Shown: positions 39,801 through 53,733 of the stretch, in pieces
Layout: every line of letters begins with the position of its first letter
Numbering within the stretch: position 1 is the stretch's first letter
Assembly (NCBI GenBank): GCA_013396635.1
Contig: WBMW01005542.1
Location: 2,477,527 to 2,541,526 of the forward strand
Reading direction: 5' to 3'
DNA length: 64,000 bases
Origin: Penelope pileata
Lineage: Eukaryota > Chordata > Aves > Galliformes > Cracidae
Made by a program: the position numbers and the translations under genes
Notes under the pieces: model-generated
Told to the model about the DNA's origin: nothing
What the model saw: only the letters and a program-made list of their open reading frames with translations
Databases searched by the model: none

Positions 39801-41105
39801 TGCTGTTACACTGCAAACATCTCTGCTTGTATACTTAGCATTCTTCCCCCATAACAATTTGAGATTCTTCTTTTTGCCATGAGTAAATATCAAACCGATC
39901 TTGATATCTATATCTGTCTCATGAAATATACATATCATCTAAATGTGCCCAAATGATTAATTTACTGCTGTGTAATGATTAGCATAAAAATCTCATCACT
40001 GCACAGGATAGAAATGTTACCACTAATTGCTGGTTGAAGTGAACAATGTTTTCTGCATAGGAATTAATGATGCATGCGTCACAGCTCACTCTTGAATGGG
40101 AAAATTCAAGACTTTCTGGAAGTAAAGCTTCTTGATTTTTTTCTCTTCTCTTTTCTGCTAAACAATACAGGAGCCTGATTGTGTATAATGGAAAGGAGTA
40201 ATATTTTGTGCACAGTTACTGCTGGAAGCTCCAGACCATTTGCATGAAGGTTTGGCCAGCTATGGAGCTGTGACTTGTAGTCACAGTTGTTTCATAAATA
40301 TATTGTGCTAGCACCTGGTGGAAGACTTTTAGGCATCTCCCTTCTTATTAATCCTCTTGGCACTTGGAGGAGGGACCTCCATGACAGCTGTATATCCAGC
40401 TCTGTCTTTTTTCTTGCAGTTTGGTTTCACTTCAGGACAGACCAGCCTCCTTTAGTTTATATTTTTCTTTTCCAAGCCTTTTTGGTCTCTCACTCTATCT
40501 TTCTCAATGTCTGTACAATGATATGGCTATTAGGAATGACTGCCTGACTTAAAAGATCTGCATATTTTGTGCCTTGGGGCTCAGGAACTGCAAGATGCAA
40601 TTGAGATGACTGAAGAGCACAAGGGTAAGAGCTCCGTCAGGGCCTCCACTTGCCTCTGTCCATGGCCTGTGTTACTGGCAGGCAGAGCTCTGTGGTCAGT
40701 GCAGTGAGTTTTCATCGCCAGGCAGGATTTTCTAGAGGTGAAAAACAGATGTATGGAAACTAAAGAGGGCATCCCCCGAGGAGAGACCACAAAAATTAGG
40801 ACAAGGCAACACAGAGGCAGGGACAGTGTCTTCAAGCACTGTTTTCAAGTACTCTGGCTTGCTGGAAGAGTTGATGAGCATTGCCTGAACCTACCTCAGA
40901 TTCACTAGCAAAGAGTGGCAGTGATGTTTGTCCTACTCTCATGCTTGGTGTAGCCTGATTTAACAGCACACTATTAAAATTCATAATGCATGTTAAATGT
41001 AAGTTCACAGCAGAGTTGAGGTCCCACTGGAGGACAAGAATAAGACATTAAGGATGATTAGCCGCTTGAGAATTCAGCTGTAAAATGTGTGTGGTTTAGT
41101 AGCTT

Positions 41106-41165
41106 CCATTTGCATTTACATTGCTTGCATTATTTGCGTTTGCATTACTATTTGCATTTGCGATT
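41106..41165 (+). repeat. cluster of four TTGCATT motifs, two within octamer ATTTGCAT
   Basis: TTGCATT starts at 41110, 41125, 41140 and 41152 (spacings 15, 15 and 12 bp). The first and last copies lie inside ATTTGCAT, the reverse complement of the octamer ATGCAAAT bound by POU/Oct factors. This may be a decayed short tandem repeat or a binding-site cluster. Confidence 0.55.
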
Positions 41166-41471
41166 TATCATGACAAGTAGTAGGAAACATTCAACCTCCT
41201 GATAATGCTACTTTGAAATAGAAATTGGTCATTAGGAATATCTGTTTTAAAGTAATGGTATTTTGCATCTAGGAATGATGTGGTACGATTATGTGTGTGT
41301 CCACTGCCCACACAGTGCTATTTATATATTTAATTTCACAGCTCTGCACTGTGAAATGGCAGACTAAGTCTCTTTCCCCGTATCACCATAGACTACTGGT
41401 GATTTTTCAGTATTATTGTGGGAAGTCTTTTCTAATGGGCAAAGAGGGTAAGTCAAATAGTTTTCCAAAAG

Positions 41472-41488
41472 CCAGCCAGCCAGCCAGT
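41472..41488 (+). repeat. (CCAG)n microsatellite
   Basis: gccagccagccagccag, four tetranucleotide units. Confidence 0.85.
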
Positions 41489-43148
41489 CCTAAAGCTAAG
41501 TCTGGGGTACAGAAGCTCCTGTCTTTCCCAGACTCTGTGGCCTAGTAATGAGATGCTACTTTCTTTTTATACTATGATCGTTTTGAAGCTGAAGTGTAGA
41601 ATTTTGCACAACAGTGACATTTTTGAGTCAACATATTCAATGCTCTGGACTGCAAATTCAAGAGAGAGAAATGGGAAAGTCACTTTTATGTTTTCCATCA
41701 GCTAGCAAAGCTACTGACTTCTGGAAGGAAGATAAGGAGATCTACACCCCTTATATGACTCTTAAACCATAGTCAGACATACCTACGCACATTCCCATCT
41801 TGATGCATAACACGGAAAAGCTTTCGTATCCAGAAGATTACATCTTTGTTTCTACTTTTTATCAAAGTATGTACTTTACCTGCAGAACTTGCCAAAAAAT
41901 GTCTGGATTTACAGAGTGACAACTATATACTTTAGTCTCAGTAGGAACTGAGATAAAAGTGTTTGCACATTTTGATAAATATGAAGTCCTTTGCATGCAT
42001 TGATTATCTGGGAGCCTTTGACGCTGTGGTTTCTCTGAGGTTCTTTGTGGCTCGTGTTATAATTTCTGGAATATTTTGACTTCACCTTTGTGCATTCAGT
42101 ATGTTACTCACCCTAAATCGTCTATATCCCTGCCTTTTCTAGGAGTATTATGTAGTGATACAGCTGCAGAGAATTCATATCTTATTGCCTGCATTTAAAA
42201 GCAACTTTCCCAGTTCTTTTACAAGTCAGCATGTTTGATTTTGCTTTAGATTTCTATTATGAGGACAGAAAATTATCACAGCTTGTTATATAATACACAA
42301 TATAGAGAGACCAATGATTACTCAAAAACAGATAACAAAATATCTACGTTTTTTAATAAAACTGCTGGGCTGTTCTTTCTGTGCCTATTATCAAGCTTTG
42401 GCTCATCAGTAAATTGAGTTTAATAAAAAGAATTACTAGAAAGTGAGTCATGGGACATTTAGCCGTGCAGAGTTCAACAGGAATAAATCACTGCGTAGTT
42501 TCTGAATGGAAATAAAATGTTGACTGCTTTACCCCTCCAAATTGTTCATCATAGAAGCAGAGAAGGCTATAAATATCTGCAGGAAAGTGCATGCTTCTCT
42601 TCAGCAGCAATTCTCAATGCTGAGTTCTGCATAGTATTTATTTTTAGCCTTTATGATGTAGCCTGAACCTTTAATGTGAAATGTCGACAAGAAAAGCGCA
42701 CTGGTAGTGAATTCCTATATGCCTTTTTGGAATGGTAAACAGGATATAGCTCTGATGGGAACTGAGCTTGGGTTTCATATTGCTCTCCCTCCAAGCAGGG
42801 GTCCTTTTGACTCTATGGCAAGCTTATTGGAAGGATGAGTAGAAGCAGTAGAAGTAATTACTTAAAAATTTTGTCTTGTTAGGTCTTCTTAAAATGATGA
42901 AAGTGCATTTTTATGTACAAATACCTTTAGCTTATTGAGTAGCTGAAGTTAGTTTTTGGCGTGTGTTGTTGTCAAAACCTATTTTTGTTCATCTCATTAA
43001 CAGTAGTGTTTCCTTAGGTATAAGATAAAATATTTCAGTAAACTCTTTAAGCACCATGTGCATCAAACAACACTCTATCAGTGTTATAAAAATGAGTCTG
43101 TTTATCAGCAGGAATAAATTCCTAATAAGGAGGATTCATTTGGCAAGC

Positions 43149-43188
43149 TGATAGAAGGAAGCAGACTTGATAGAAGGAAGTCTAGACT
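43149..43188 (+). repeat. short tandem duplication
   Basis: tgatagaaggaagcagact (43149-43167) is followed directly by tgatagaaggaagtctagact. Head-to-tail duplication with slight divergence. Confidence 0.75.
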
Positions 43189-43365
43189 TTTGATTAAAAC
43201 CTCCCTTCAGGTGTGCCACATCAGGTATTCGCTGGAACTCAAAGGAGAAATGAGAGCAAATATGCATGCACTTCCCTGGTGATCAAACTCCCAATAGTGC
43301 ATGTTGGTATCAGCGGGGACTGCTCTGTATGAGGCTGTGTGGTTACAGGTTTCTCCGTCCCCTAC

Positions 43366-43440
43366 ATAGAATCATAGAGTGGCTTTGGTTGGAAGGGACC
43401 TTAAAGACCATCTAGTTCCAACCTCCTGCCATGGGCACAC
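43366..43440 (-). mobile_element. CR1 3' tail fragment on the minus strand
   Basis: Inverted octamer tail catagaatcatagagtggct followed by ttggttggaagggacctt and ccaacctcctgccatgggca. About 75 bp, an extreme 5' truncation. It ends sharply at cacactgggtatgc. Confidence 0.88.
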
Positions 43441-46400
43441 TGGGTATGCTATATTTCCAGCTGAGAGTACTGTGTGTGCTTGAATTTGTGGGGTGAGGGC
43501 CAGAAGCGTTTGTTTGGGATAAATGCTGTGCCTGACCCCACATCTCTGTGTTACAAGCAAACAGTAAACGAGCTGTTGGTAGCTCAGCCACACATGCCAG
43601 CCTGGGTGGCTGTCCCCTGATCCCATGGGTGATCATTCCTCATCTGGAGGAAGGAGAACTGAGGATCCTTCCAGGCAGCTAATTCAGGATCACCATGGGG
43701 CTCTTTCTGCTCAGCCTCTGGGTGCAGAGTCCCTTTGCCTCCATGGTGCTGAAATGAGAGTTTTCACGCCTGGTGTCTGCACAGAGGTGACTATTAATTT
43801 TTTTTTCCCACTCCAACTGATTGAAGTTCAGGAAGAGCTCAGGATCACATGCTCTTTTTTTTTTCTTTTTCCCCAAATAACCTGAACTATAGTTCAAATT
43901 GCAGTACATGCATGTGTTTTAAACTTGGATTTGCAATGGATTTGTAATATATAACATTGCCATCACACTGTGAAATCACTGAAGTTGAATACTTTTCATG
44001 TTTCATATCTCTGCATTTCAGAACAGTGTCTAAACAAGCAGGAACAGGAATGGCTGTCAGTGGAGTGCTTGACGGTATCTTCAAAGCAGAAGAACTGAGT
44101 AAACGTTTGCTCTGTGTGCTCTGCGAGGTGTCACTGAAAATTTTATCCCTCCCGTCCTCATCTGTGAAGTGATGGATGGGGAAAACCTTACTGTTCTGTG
44201 TTTCTGCCGTGGTTTGTCATAGAGTTGCTGCTACGGTACTCCTAAATCTGTTTGAGGTGTAAGATTACACAAGACATCAGGATTTGACAAACTTCAGAGA
44301 AGCTGCAAATGTACCAGCGTGGTTCATTGTGCAGTGTTTGTGAGCCTTTAAAACAGAAATGTCGGAGCTTTGCATTATCTGCAGAAACATTTTACTGACC
44401 GGCTAAAGCTTTGAAAGATCCCTGTTAGCTCATTGGGGTAAAATAGCAAAATGAAATGAGTGCCTGTGTTTTTAACTTACCAGTTTTAGACTCCTCTATG
44501 GAAAAAGATCATCAGCACAGTTTGAAATAACTGTAGAAGGAGTCCATAGGTTTCCTTTAATTTGCACCGCCTTAAAACATGAAGAAATGAAGATTGCAGC
44601 TTCAGGTAGGCATTGGTCGTGTCACTAGGAATTTCTTTAAAAACATTTGCAAATGTGCACAGATGGTATTGGGTGTTCAGCACTCTAGCGGGGAAAGCAA
44701 TTACACTGGATTCATTATTTTTCCTGAAGTTATTGAGATTTCTTCAAACATCCTCCTGTTTCCATTAATCCCCAGCATTCTAACAAGCTCCAAATTTACT
44801 GCCATGCTGTAAAAGTTTACTTTCTGACCACTTTTTTCCCTAGGATCAGCTCAGTCTGATGGTTTTCACTTAGAACAATAAAAAAGGAACTCCCAAGCCC
44901 TATCCTGACTCGGTAACCATCATGCTGGGTGGTCTTGGCACACCCTACAGGTACTCCTGTGCAGATGTATATTGTGAAAAAGGTCTATTTCCTAGACTGG
45001 GTGCTGTCAAAAGCATGGGACGCTGTTTGTTCTAATGAGGCATCTTTTATCCTTGGTCATAAGCTGAAAGCAGCTGAGGTTTTGGCATCATGTAATTATG
45101 CCCCATAGGTGAGTTAACCTTGCAAATAAATAATACTTCAGCTTGGTTGGAATCTGAATACCATTGTGGCCTGACTTCACTGTGACTGATTCATGGTCTG
45201 GAATGGAAAACACATCAGAATTTGGTGGTTTTTGACCTCAAAACAGATGAAACCTTGGAGATGTGGAGTGTTTTCTGCTGGTTAAAAAGTTGGATTCTTT
45301 GCATATGAAATTGTAGACTTTTCCCTTCAAAGTTCTGCACAGAGACTTCTAGAAAATAACATCAAGAGGAAAAAATAGAAATGTTTAGTACAAAAATCAT
45401 TATTCATAGTAATACCATGAGCCTGTAAAGAGGGAATGTATTCCAAAGTTCAAGTGTTCCTTTTTTTTTTTTCCAAGAATGAGAGTTAGCATAATAAAAC
45501 TGCAGAGTGAGTTTAATAAAGTGTCTAATTTATTCTTAACCCAAAGCCATTTTCTTATAGCTGCATGAAATGAGCCTTACTGGAGTAAATTCAAAGAAGA
45601 TTCTGCAAACACAAATAGGTTGCACCCTTCTGCATTATTTTAAACAGAAATCTACACAAAGCTCACATATTCTGCTTCTGTTCACGGTGGTTACTGAGCA
45701 TTTAGTAGAAATAATTAGGAGTCGTCCCTCATAAAGCACTAACAAGTTAGTGAAATGTCAGAGGATTTCCCTCGATGTTTGGTTTTATTACAAATTCTGT
45801 TTTCCTTTCTATTCTCTTAGTAGATACAATTAATGACACCGAAGACTTCTCAGGGTATAAATTAAAGTGAGAATTTGAAGTAATGCCAGTGGCTTAAGAA
45901 GACTGTTTACTGATAACTCTGTTTTCAAGCTCCCAAATACATCAATTACTTGCTTTTTCACCTGTCAACCCCTGGTTCCAGATTTGATGCATGGTATTAA
46001 CTGCATCGCTTTGCTAAAGGAAGTTACAACAGAACTTAGTTATATAAAACTGTTCTTTGAACTTTAAGGTGAAACTAAAACTCTGTCTTCAAAATGACTC
46101 ATTGCCTTCAAATATTTTTTCCAAATACTTTCTTTAAAAATTGACTTCAATTTTTGTTACCACCAATATGCATACTCACAATTCGCACAGCTGAAAGAAA
46201 GCAGCATGAGGAGAATTTATTCTTCCTGCGGGGACTCAGATAACCAAAACGTTTTGGGTAAAAAAGTGGAACCAGAAATTGTGTACAATGGATCTGAGAT
46301 ACTGCTGGGTTTTTTTTAAGCTCGAATAAGGCTGTGGAATTCAGAAACCACCTCAGTTTGCCAGCTCTGACCGCCAAAAACATGGTAATGTCGTATGACA

Positions 46401-49048
46401 AAGGCAGGGAATGAGCACCATTTTTTTTGTCTTGTATTTAATGTGGAAGAAAACTAAACATACTTAGGGAAATGGGATGTATAAGGTAAAATACCAAGAA
46501 GTGAAAGTGGAAAGGTGAGAAATTCTTAATGTGTCCATGCGTGGTAACATAGCACCAGGATACCTGAAGCACTATTCTTGTAGATGGAAAAAAAAATAAA
46601 GAAACTGAAGACCAGAATGCCTACATTCAGTACAACTATATAAAAAATAAGACATTTGAATCCAGGAAATACTCCAGTTGCCTCAGATGTTGTTACAGGA
46701 CCAAGACTTGAGTTGGCTGATGGCAAGCTTGGAAGTTTAAAGCAGCTTTAAGCAGACCGGTGCCAGCTGGATGGAAGAAGTGCATAACTGATGGGTTCAT
46801 TATCGTTCATCACCCAAGTAGGTGAAAATGAGCTGATCTCGGTGCACTTTTATTAGAATTTTGGTTCAAGGAAAATTGGGAACAACAATCCCTGGTGCCA
46901 GAAGAAATGTTGTACAAAGTTGTGGTTGGAAACTGCAGTATGTAACACTGCTGTAGCAAGACTTTTCGTCTTTCTTTTTGCTTTTGCAGGGGATTGTTTC
47001 ATGCAGTGAGTTCTGAGTCTTTCGTCAAGGTTTACTTTAAAGTTTGAAATTGATGGGCTTCCCACTATTTCCCCTGAGCAAGTTTTCTTTGCAATGAATC
47101 TTCTCAACAAACTTCTTTGGAGCTTGTAACTTACCAGTGGGATAGCGCTGGCGGTCAATGCGCTTGCACAATCTGCAGACATGAGAAATCTGCCCTTTGA
47201 TTTGTGTTCTAGGAGAAAATGAAGTCTGTGTGACTGCAGACGTTGATGATTTATTTATATTGCATGCAGTGATTCTTAATTGAAGAAAGAAAGGAAGAAA
47301 AGCCTGACTTTTTGTGCAACCTCAGCAGCAGTAGGGGAATAACAGGTGGAAGAACTGCTGCATGGGGCACGGAGGCAGCACTCTTCCGTCGTCATATTGC
47401 TGTGCTATTTGCCTTCAGTATGACACTAAACATTCAATATCTCAATAACACATCTAGAGAAGGGTCGCAAAATCCAAAGGGCATTTCTGCCTCACCTGTC
47501 TTTATAGAGGAGATGCTGAAATGTCTAGACTTGCCTCCCCTTCCCCACTGAGGGTTTCATGTAGGACTGTAGGTTGCTGTCTGATACTTCAATGTAAACA
47601 ACAGGAATAAAAGTGCATCAAAGATTGTTTTTACACTTTAATCTTCAGAAAAAAAAAATGATCACACATTTTTGTCCATGGGTGAAGCAAAAGATACGGC
47701 ACAGATGAAGTGACACGTTTCCCAGCAGGAGAAAGGTGTGGTTCTGTGAGATAAAAGGAAGGTGCGCATTTTCTCACTACTGAATTTCTCTGAGATGTAT
47801 CTTATAACAAATCTCCCTTCATGTCATAAGGATTCATAAATTCAGAACAAATTAAATACCCAGATGATTTGCATTTTAAAGAATGGTGTGGTTAATAAAT
47901 AGAAAAAAGATCAGAGAGCTATGATGTAGCAAGTCCTCTGAAAGTTTCTTAATGGCAGTTAATAAAGAGAACTTCAAAATCAATATATGACTTTCCTGGA
48001 AGCTGGTGTGAAGTCATTAAAACAGAAGCAATATGATTCAAGCTAGTTTGCTTGCAAGAATTCAAGCATTTGTGTCCTGTGCACTTTGTGTCTGGGGAAG
48101 AAGGTGATCGAGACTTCTGTGAGTTAGCGTTACAGCACTAATTTCTGCAAAGCAAGTTTTCACAAGAAATTTAAAATCATTCCCTCAAAGTAGCTATACC
48201 ATCTTGGCATCATATCACAAAAAGTTGCATTCTCTTCCTGACTGACTCTAAAGGGATGGATGGGATTTTGTTTTGTCTTCAGAAAACTCACTGCTGTCTT
48301 CCTTTGTACTATGTGAAATGAAAGGACCATCCACAGCACAAGGACCAGCCCTCCCATGAGTGCTACACAACGGTTTTCATTGTGTTTCTAAAAGCCTTTT
48401 ATTTCCCAGCTCTCCCCATCTCCTAGACCTGGCTACCAAAGCCCAACAAGACCTCAAACCAAACAAGATTTTAATGCAACAACAAACCCCAGCTATATTT
48501 TAAGACTTCAAAATATTTTTCTTTCTTCATTCAAACAACTACTTCAAAGCCAGGCAGTCTCTGTGGATCAAGCTGTTTATGGCAAGAGACTCCTCTCCAT
48601 CTTCCAGTGATGCTTTATGGACACTTAATATTAATCATACTATGTTGGTGCAACTTTGTGGTGTTCTGGGGCAATGCATCATGATTTCATTAGCAATTAC
48701 CAAAGCTTTTGAAATTTCATTTTTAGAGTTTTTTTGCATTTTTTTTTTCCATTTTACTTCCTTTGGATTTGAATGGTGACAGCCAGTGAACACCGCATTA
48801 ATCCTGACTGTGTCTCTGGAGAAAAACAGGAATAATAAAAACCACAGAGGAGAGCCTGCCTCTTGAGATTTCCCTATGGACAAGTGCTACACGCTGGGAC
48901 TTACATTTTGGCATAGAACTAGGGCTCAGAAAGGATTGACATTACTGGCATGCCTTGCTCCTCAAACTAAGGGAACTTCCACTAAGTTGGACACAACTTT
49001 CTGCACTGTATTTTCCTTTGAGTTTCAAGTTTGAAGAACCTCTCAAAG

Positions 49049-49074
49049 AAAACTCAGTTATAAAACTGAGTTTT
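49049..49074. repeat. perfect 11-bp inverted repeat with 4-nt loop
   Basis: Arms AAAACTCAGTT (49049-49059) and AACTGAGTTTT (49064-49074) separated by ATAA. It could form a short hairpin. It is too short for a typical microRNA precursor. Confidence 0.85.
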
Positions 49075-50767
49075 GTAACTCAGAAGAGAGAGCTGTTTGT
49101 CTTGGCTTCATGGTGAAGATGTGGTGGAAAAAGTAAGTTCCTCAGTGAATTTAGGTTGTTGCTATATATAGACCTAGTTTTGTGTGAAGGCATAGGAGAC
49201 TTAGGAAACCTGATAATGAAATATATATGAAGGCACAAAGCCAGTTACATTCAATGTGATTTCAGGTTTTATTGAGAGGACCCTAATAATGTATTTTATG
49301 GAGTACTTAAAGCTGGCCGTGTAATAAAGACAAGCATAGATCTTGAATGCACGCAGCCAGGCTAGCTCCACTCATAGCCAAATTCAAACACCTGGGCTGT
49401 TGGGCCTTCTCCCCACGAGATCTTGCACCAATGCAGTGTAACACTCAGAGATACACTGATTTACAGAAAGTGGTGCAAAATCATAATCTCCAAAATTGAA
49501 ATCTGAATGAATTGTATCCATTTAGTGCTATCAGCTGACCCCACCCTAAGCACCCATTTGTAACTGAAATCTGTGTTCACCCAAGGTTTTGCACTTGCTT
49601 GCAAAGCAAGTGGTAGGTCAGTGGTGCCTTTGGCTCTGCATGGAGGTATAGTGGCAGCAACGGGCCCTTCCACTAATCCTGAGACAGCCTGTGTCACTGT
49701 GACAGAGCAGCTGGTAAAGCACAGGGTACAGCACAGTTATGTGAGGCACCATCCCAGTCTGTCCATTTGTAATCTGAAAGATGTTCCTTAGCATCGCTTC
49801 TTTTCCAGCACTGGTAACAGGAATGTTAGCACTTTCAATGATAACGAAGTATTCAGCAAATACACTTTGCAAATACCCTCTATTTGCACAGTGACGTTGT
49901 AAGATATGGGATGTTCTTATATCAGATGTGTCAAACATGAAATACAGATTTTACTTGCAAATGCATATTACAAAGGTTATCATGGTTTTTGATCCTGCGA
50001 TAAAGATCATTGGATGCACAAAGAAGGTATTTGGAGACATGTTTCTTACTTGAGGTCACTGATATTACATGGGGGAATATAAAGTCTGACAAAAATCAGA
50101 ACATGCAATTATAGAAGTTACTAATTGCACATCTTGCTTCAATTTAAAAGCACATCAGTGTAGGTCTACCCTTTTATTTATGTATAGGAAGGAATTAGTT
50201 GAAGGTAGGCAGCAGCTGCTTTGACTGAGCTCGTAAACGTTTTTCCATGTATAAAAGGCAGCGTAGAAAATATACCGAGAAATTCTTGGACAAGGAAAAC
50301 AAGCAGGGACAGGCATTGTGAAATGATGTGTTAAAGAGGAGCCAGAACAGAGCTTATTTGTCTAGTTCATTTACTTTCCCAAACTACGGACTCTTGCTTT
50401 GTGGGTAAATAGAGCTAGGGTCTTTGCTCCCTCCTATGTGAGCAGGAAGGAGCCGTGCACCACGCAGAGCCTTCAGCAGCAGCCTTGTGCTTGGCTGGAG
50501 CTGTGCCGTGTTCTGGTGGGCTGTTCTTACACAAAGGAGAGGCAGAGAATTTCCCTCTTGCCATTCCGCATTTGACTTTTTCTCATATCAGAGATATTAT
50601 GGACATCTAAGTGAAAACCAGGCTGCAATGTGAGCAGATTACTGTGTTTAATAGAAATGTCCTCAATTTTTCATTCTTATTGTACCTGCTCCTTACAGGT
50701 GCTGTGGAAAATACAGAATTTTGACTTTTTCCAGTTCCTTTTGCAATCTTTTGGAGAAGGAATAGAA

Positions 50768-51526
50768 TTCAACAAGGCCAAGCGCAAGGCCCTGCTCCTG
50801 ACTCAGGGCAATCTCAAGCACAAATACATCCTGGGCAGAGAGCAGATTGAGAGCAATACTGAGAAGGACTTGAGGGTATTGGCTGACAAAAAACTCAACA
50901 TTAGCCAGCAGTATGCACCTGAAACCCAGAGAGCCAACTGTATCCTGGGCTGAATCAAAAGCAGAACGAGAGAGGTGATTGTCCCTCTCTGCTCCGCTCT
51001 GATGAGGCCCCACTTGGAGTTCTGCATGAAGGTCTGAGGCCTCCAGCACAAGAAGGATGTGGAGCTGTTGGAGTGGGTCCAGAGGACTGCAGAGGTGATC
51101 AGAGGGCTGGAGCGGCTCTCCTGCACTGAAAGGCTGAGGGGGCTGGGCTTGTTCAGCCTGGAGGGGACTCCGGGCAGACCTCATTGCAGCCTTCCCAGCA
51201 CCTGTAGGAAAGATGGGGAAGGACACTTTGTCAGGCAGTGTAGCGGTGGGGTGAGGGGTTATGGTTTTAAACTAAAAGAGGGTCATTTTAGATTAGATAT
51301 TAGGGAAAAATTCATCACAGCAAGGGTGGTGAGGTGCTGGTACAGGTTGCCCAGAAAAACTGTGGATGCCCCATCCCTGGAAATGTTCAAGGTCAGGCTG
51401 GATGAGGCCTTGGGCAGCCTGATGTGGTGGGAGATGCTCCTGCCCATGGCAGGGGGTTGGAACTAGATAGGTTCTAAGTTCACTTCCAACCCAAAGCACT
51501 GTGTATTCTGTGTTTTTGTGATTCTA
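50768..51526 (+). mobile_element. CR1 copy with ORF2 C-terminal remnant
   Basis: About 760 bp. The + frame gives FNKAKRKALLLTQ (50768 onward), EKDLRVLADKKLNISQQ (near 50860-50915) and, after stops and frame changes, RLSCTERLRGLGLFSLEG and WYRLPRKTVDAPSLEMFK up to about 51466. A 3' UTR and a degraded tail ending gtgattctac follow. It is the longest CR1 remnant in the intergenic part and is not capable of coding a complete protein. Reverse-strand open frames at 50693-51226 are shadows of it. Confidence 0.9.
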
Positions 51527-53166
51527 CGCATCCATCGATCAGCTAGGACCATGTTACAGACAATATTGTTGGTCCAGGAACTTCTGACAGCATTTTTTGT
51601 TGTTGTTTGTTTTTCACATCTCTAACATATTAATGGCATTATGGAGGGTAATTAAAACTTCAGTAGAATTGGCCCAATCTTCCTGTCTTTTCATACTTCT
51701 CCTGCCAAAATGCATTGAAAGATAAATTAATTTGAAACAATAAACTTCTATCTTCTTCCCACACCTTCACTCAAAATTAGAGTAGACCTGCAGATCTTAA
51801 TTATTATAATAAGCAGTAATTAATTTAGATACCTGTCAGTCACCAATAAAACTTTATCTCTAGCACAGTGAGTCTGTGCTTGTGCCCATAAATGCCATGC
51901 AGAAAATCCAGCGCTAGCAGTATCAAAGTCGTGGAAGCAAGGGAACACCCTTTAAACTCAAATCATCATCCTGGACCCGTGTTCTGGATTTTTCACTTCG
52001 GCAAACATTTCATTAACTTCAAGGGGAACACAGTCCAACCTCAGCATCAGGCTTTGGGATTTAAAACTGAAACTCCATAATTAAACATGCAGTAAAACAT
52101 CCACTAACTGTTGGTTGGCTTTTGTTGTGTTCTTTTTTAACTAGCACACAAGGAATACTGACTAGAAATCTGAAATGCCATCAATTTGAACGGTGTTTTG
52201 GAAACGATGAGTGGAAAAAAATTGCTATGCAAGCTTCACACTATGTACTTCCTGGCTTGCACAGTACATGCTTATAAAGAAAAATTGCTGTGGAATATCT
52301 TTCCTGAAAAATAGCTCAATTTTCATGCACTGTAGAGGTTCATCATCTCCTCTTCCTGGGCTGTGTTACTTACATCCATACGAAACCTTTTCAATATGCA
52401 ACTTCAGCAGGATCCATAACTAATTTTAGTTTTATTTGTCAAGATACTCCTTTTTTTTTTTCATTCATCTCTGTTAGTGAAATTTCCCTACAAGATGATG
52501 AAAAATAAATTAATCTGACATCAACTCATAGTCTTGTATGTGAATGGCTGAGTTCACAGTTGCATGCTTTGCATGACATAAATACCTATAAATGGGTGTA
52601 AGAATGTGGTTTGATTATTTGCTACTTGAAATAGCAAAGATGTTACAACTGGACCCAGGGGAAATTTTCTGCATGAATCAACTCTCTTTCCCCAAAGGAG
52701 GAGTGACATCTATGGAGAAAAATTTATTTCCTTCTAAATTTGGGAAGGAAGGGGAAATATCCCAAATAATCACTTAAGTATTTCCATATTTGAGAATTAA
52801 ATGCTTTTTATTCTTTCCCTTTTCTCCCCATCTTTTTTCTTTTTTGAAAGTGACAGAGTGACTCTTTGGGCTATAATATTCTTCTGTCTTTTATTCCCCT
52901 CTCACCAACTTTTCAAAAAATGAGAATGCAGAAGGGAAAGATGAAAGGTAAAACTCCTTTGTTGTTATCTATTCTAAGGAATTCAGGAGAAAACTCGCAA
53001 GTTCATTTTCAAAATTATTTTTTATATTGATTTGTGGCGTTTTCAGATGTTATGTTTCTTTGAAATCGTCCTCTATATTGAGCTTTTCCTTTATTCAGCT
53101 CACTCCTTTGACAGTCTCTTGAAATACTGAAAAATATATTATCATTAAAATTCATTATGGTAAAAT

Positions 53167-53224
53167 TACAAATATAATACAGCACCGATTTTACCGGTTA
53201 TACAAATATAATACAACACCGATT
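53167..53224 (+). repeat. 34-bp-period tandem duplication
   Basis: tacaaatataatacagcacc+gatt at 53167-53190 recurs at 53201-53224 with one G-to-A difference. The period is 34 bp and the intervening ttaccggtta occurs once. Confidence 0.9.
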
Positions 53225-53733
53225 AAACACTGGTGCATTTAGATTAACAGCAAATCTCTGCATTTTAAGCTACATTTCAATCATATTTAGACCTGTGATT
53301 TGAGTTTCATCATGACGGGCTGCACTCTTCCCTGTTTGTCATCTTGTGCTGCCTGTTTGAAGTCTGTAATTACCCGGTGCATCCCTGCCTGCCTCCCTAA
53401 GCTGTGTGGAGTCTGAGTGCATTGCAAGGAAAGCTGATGGCTGATTCTTCAGAGCCTGTAAAGTCACAAACTCCAGGATATTCCGGGATCCAGTTGTGGG
53501 TCCCTAAATACAGCCTCTCCTCCTTTTTCTCTTCCATCTCTCCCTGGGCTCCCTTTCTGCTCAAGCACCCTCCTGCACTGTCCTGACACTGGACATCTGC
53601 ATCCCCAGCTCAGACCAAACCTATGCTGACACAAAATAATTCAAGAAGTTTTTTGACAGCCTAGGCCCTTCTCACACAGCACAGCATATTTCCATTGTGA
53701 CTTATTGATTTCTGGTACAAGCATGGCCTCTGT

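Noticed and set aside
50693..51226. 177-codon minus-strand open frame, the longest in the window
   Set aside because: It is the antisense shadow of the CR1 ORF2 remnant at 50768-51526.
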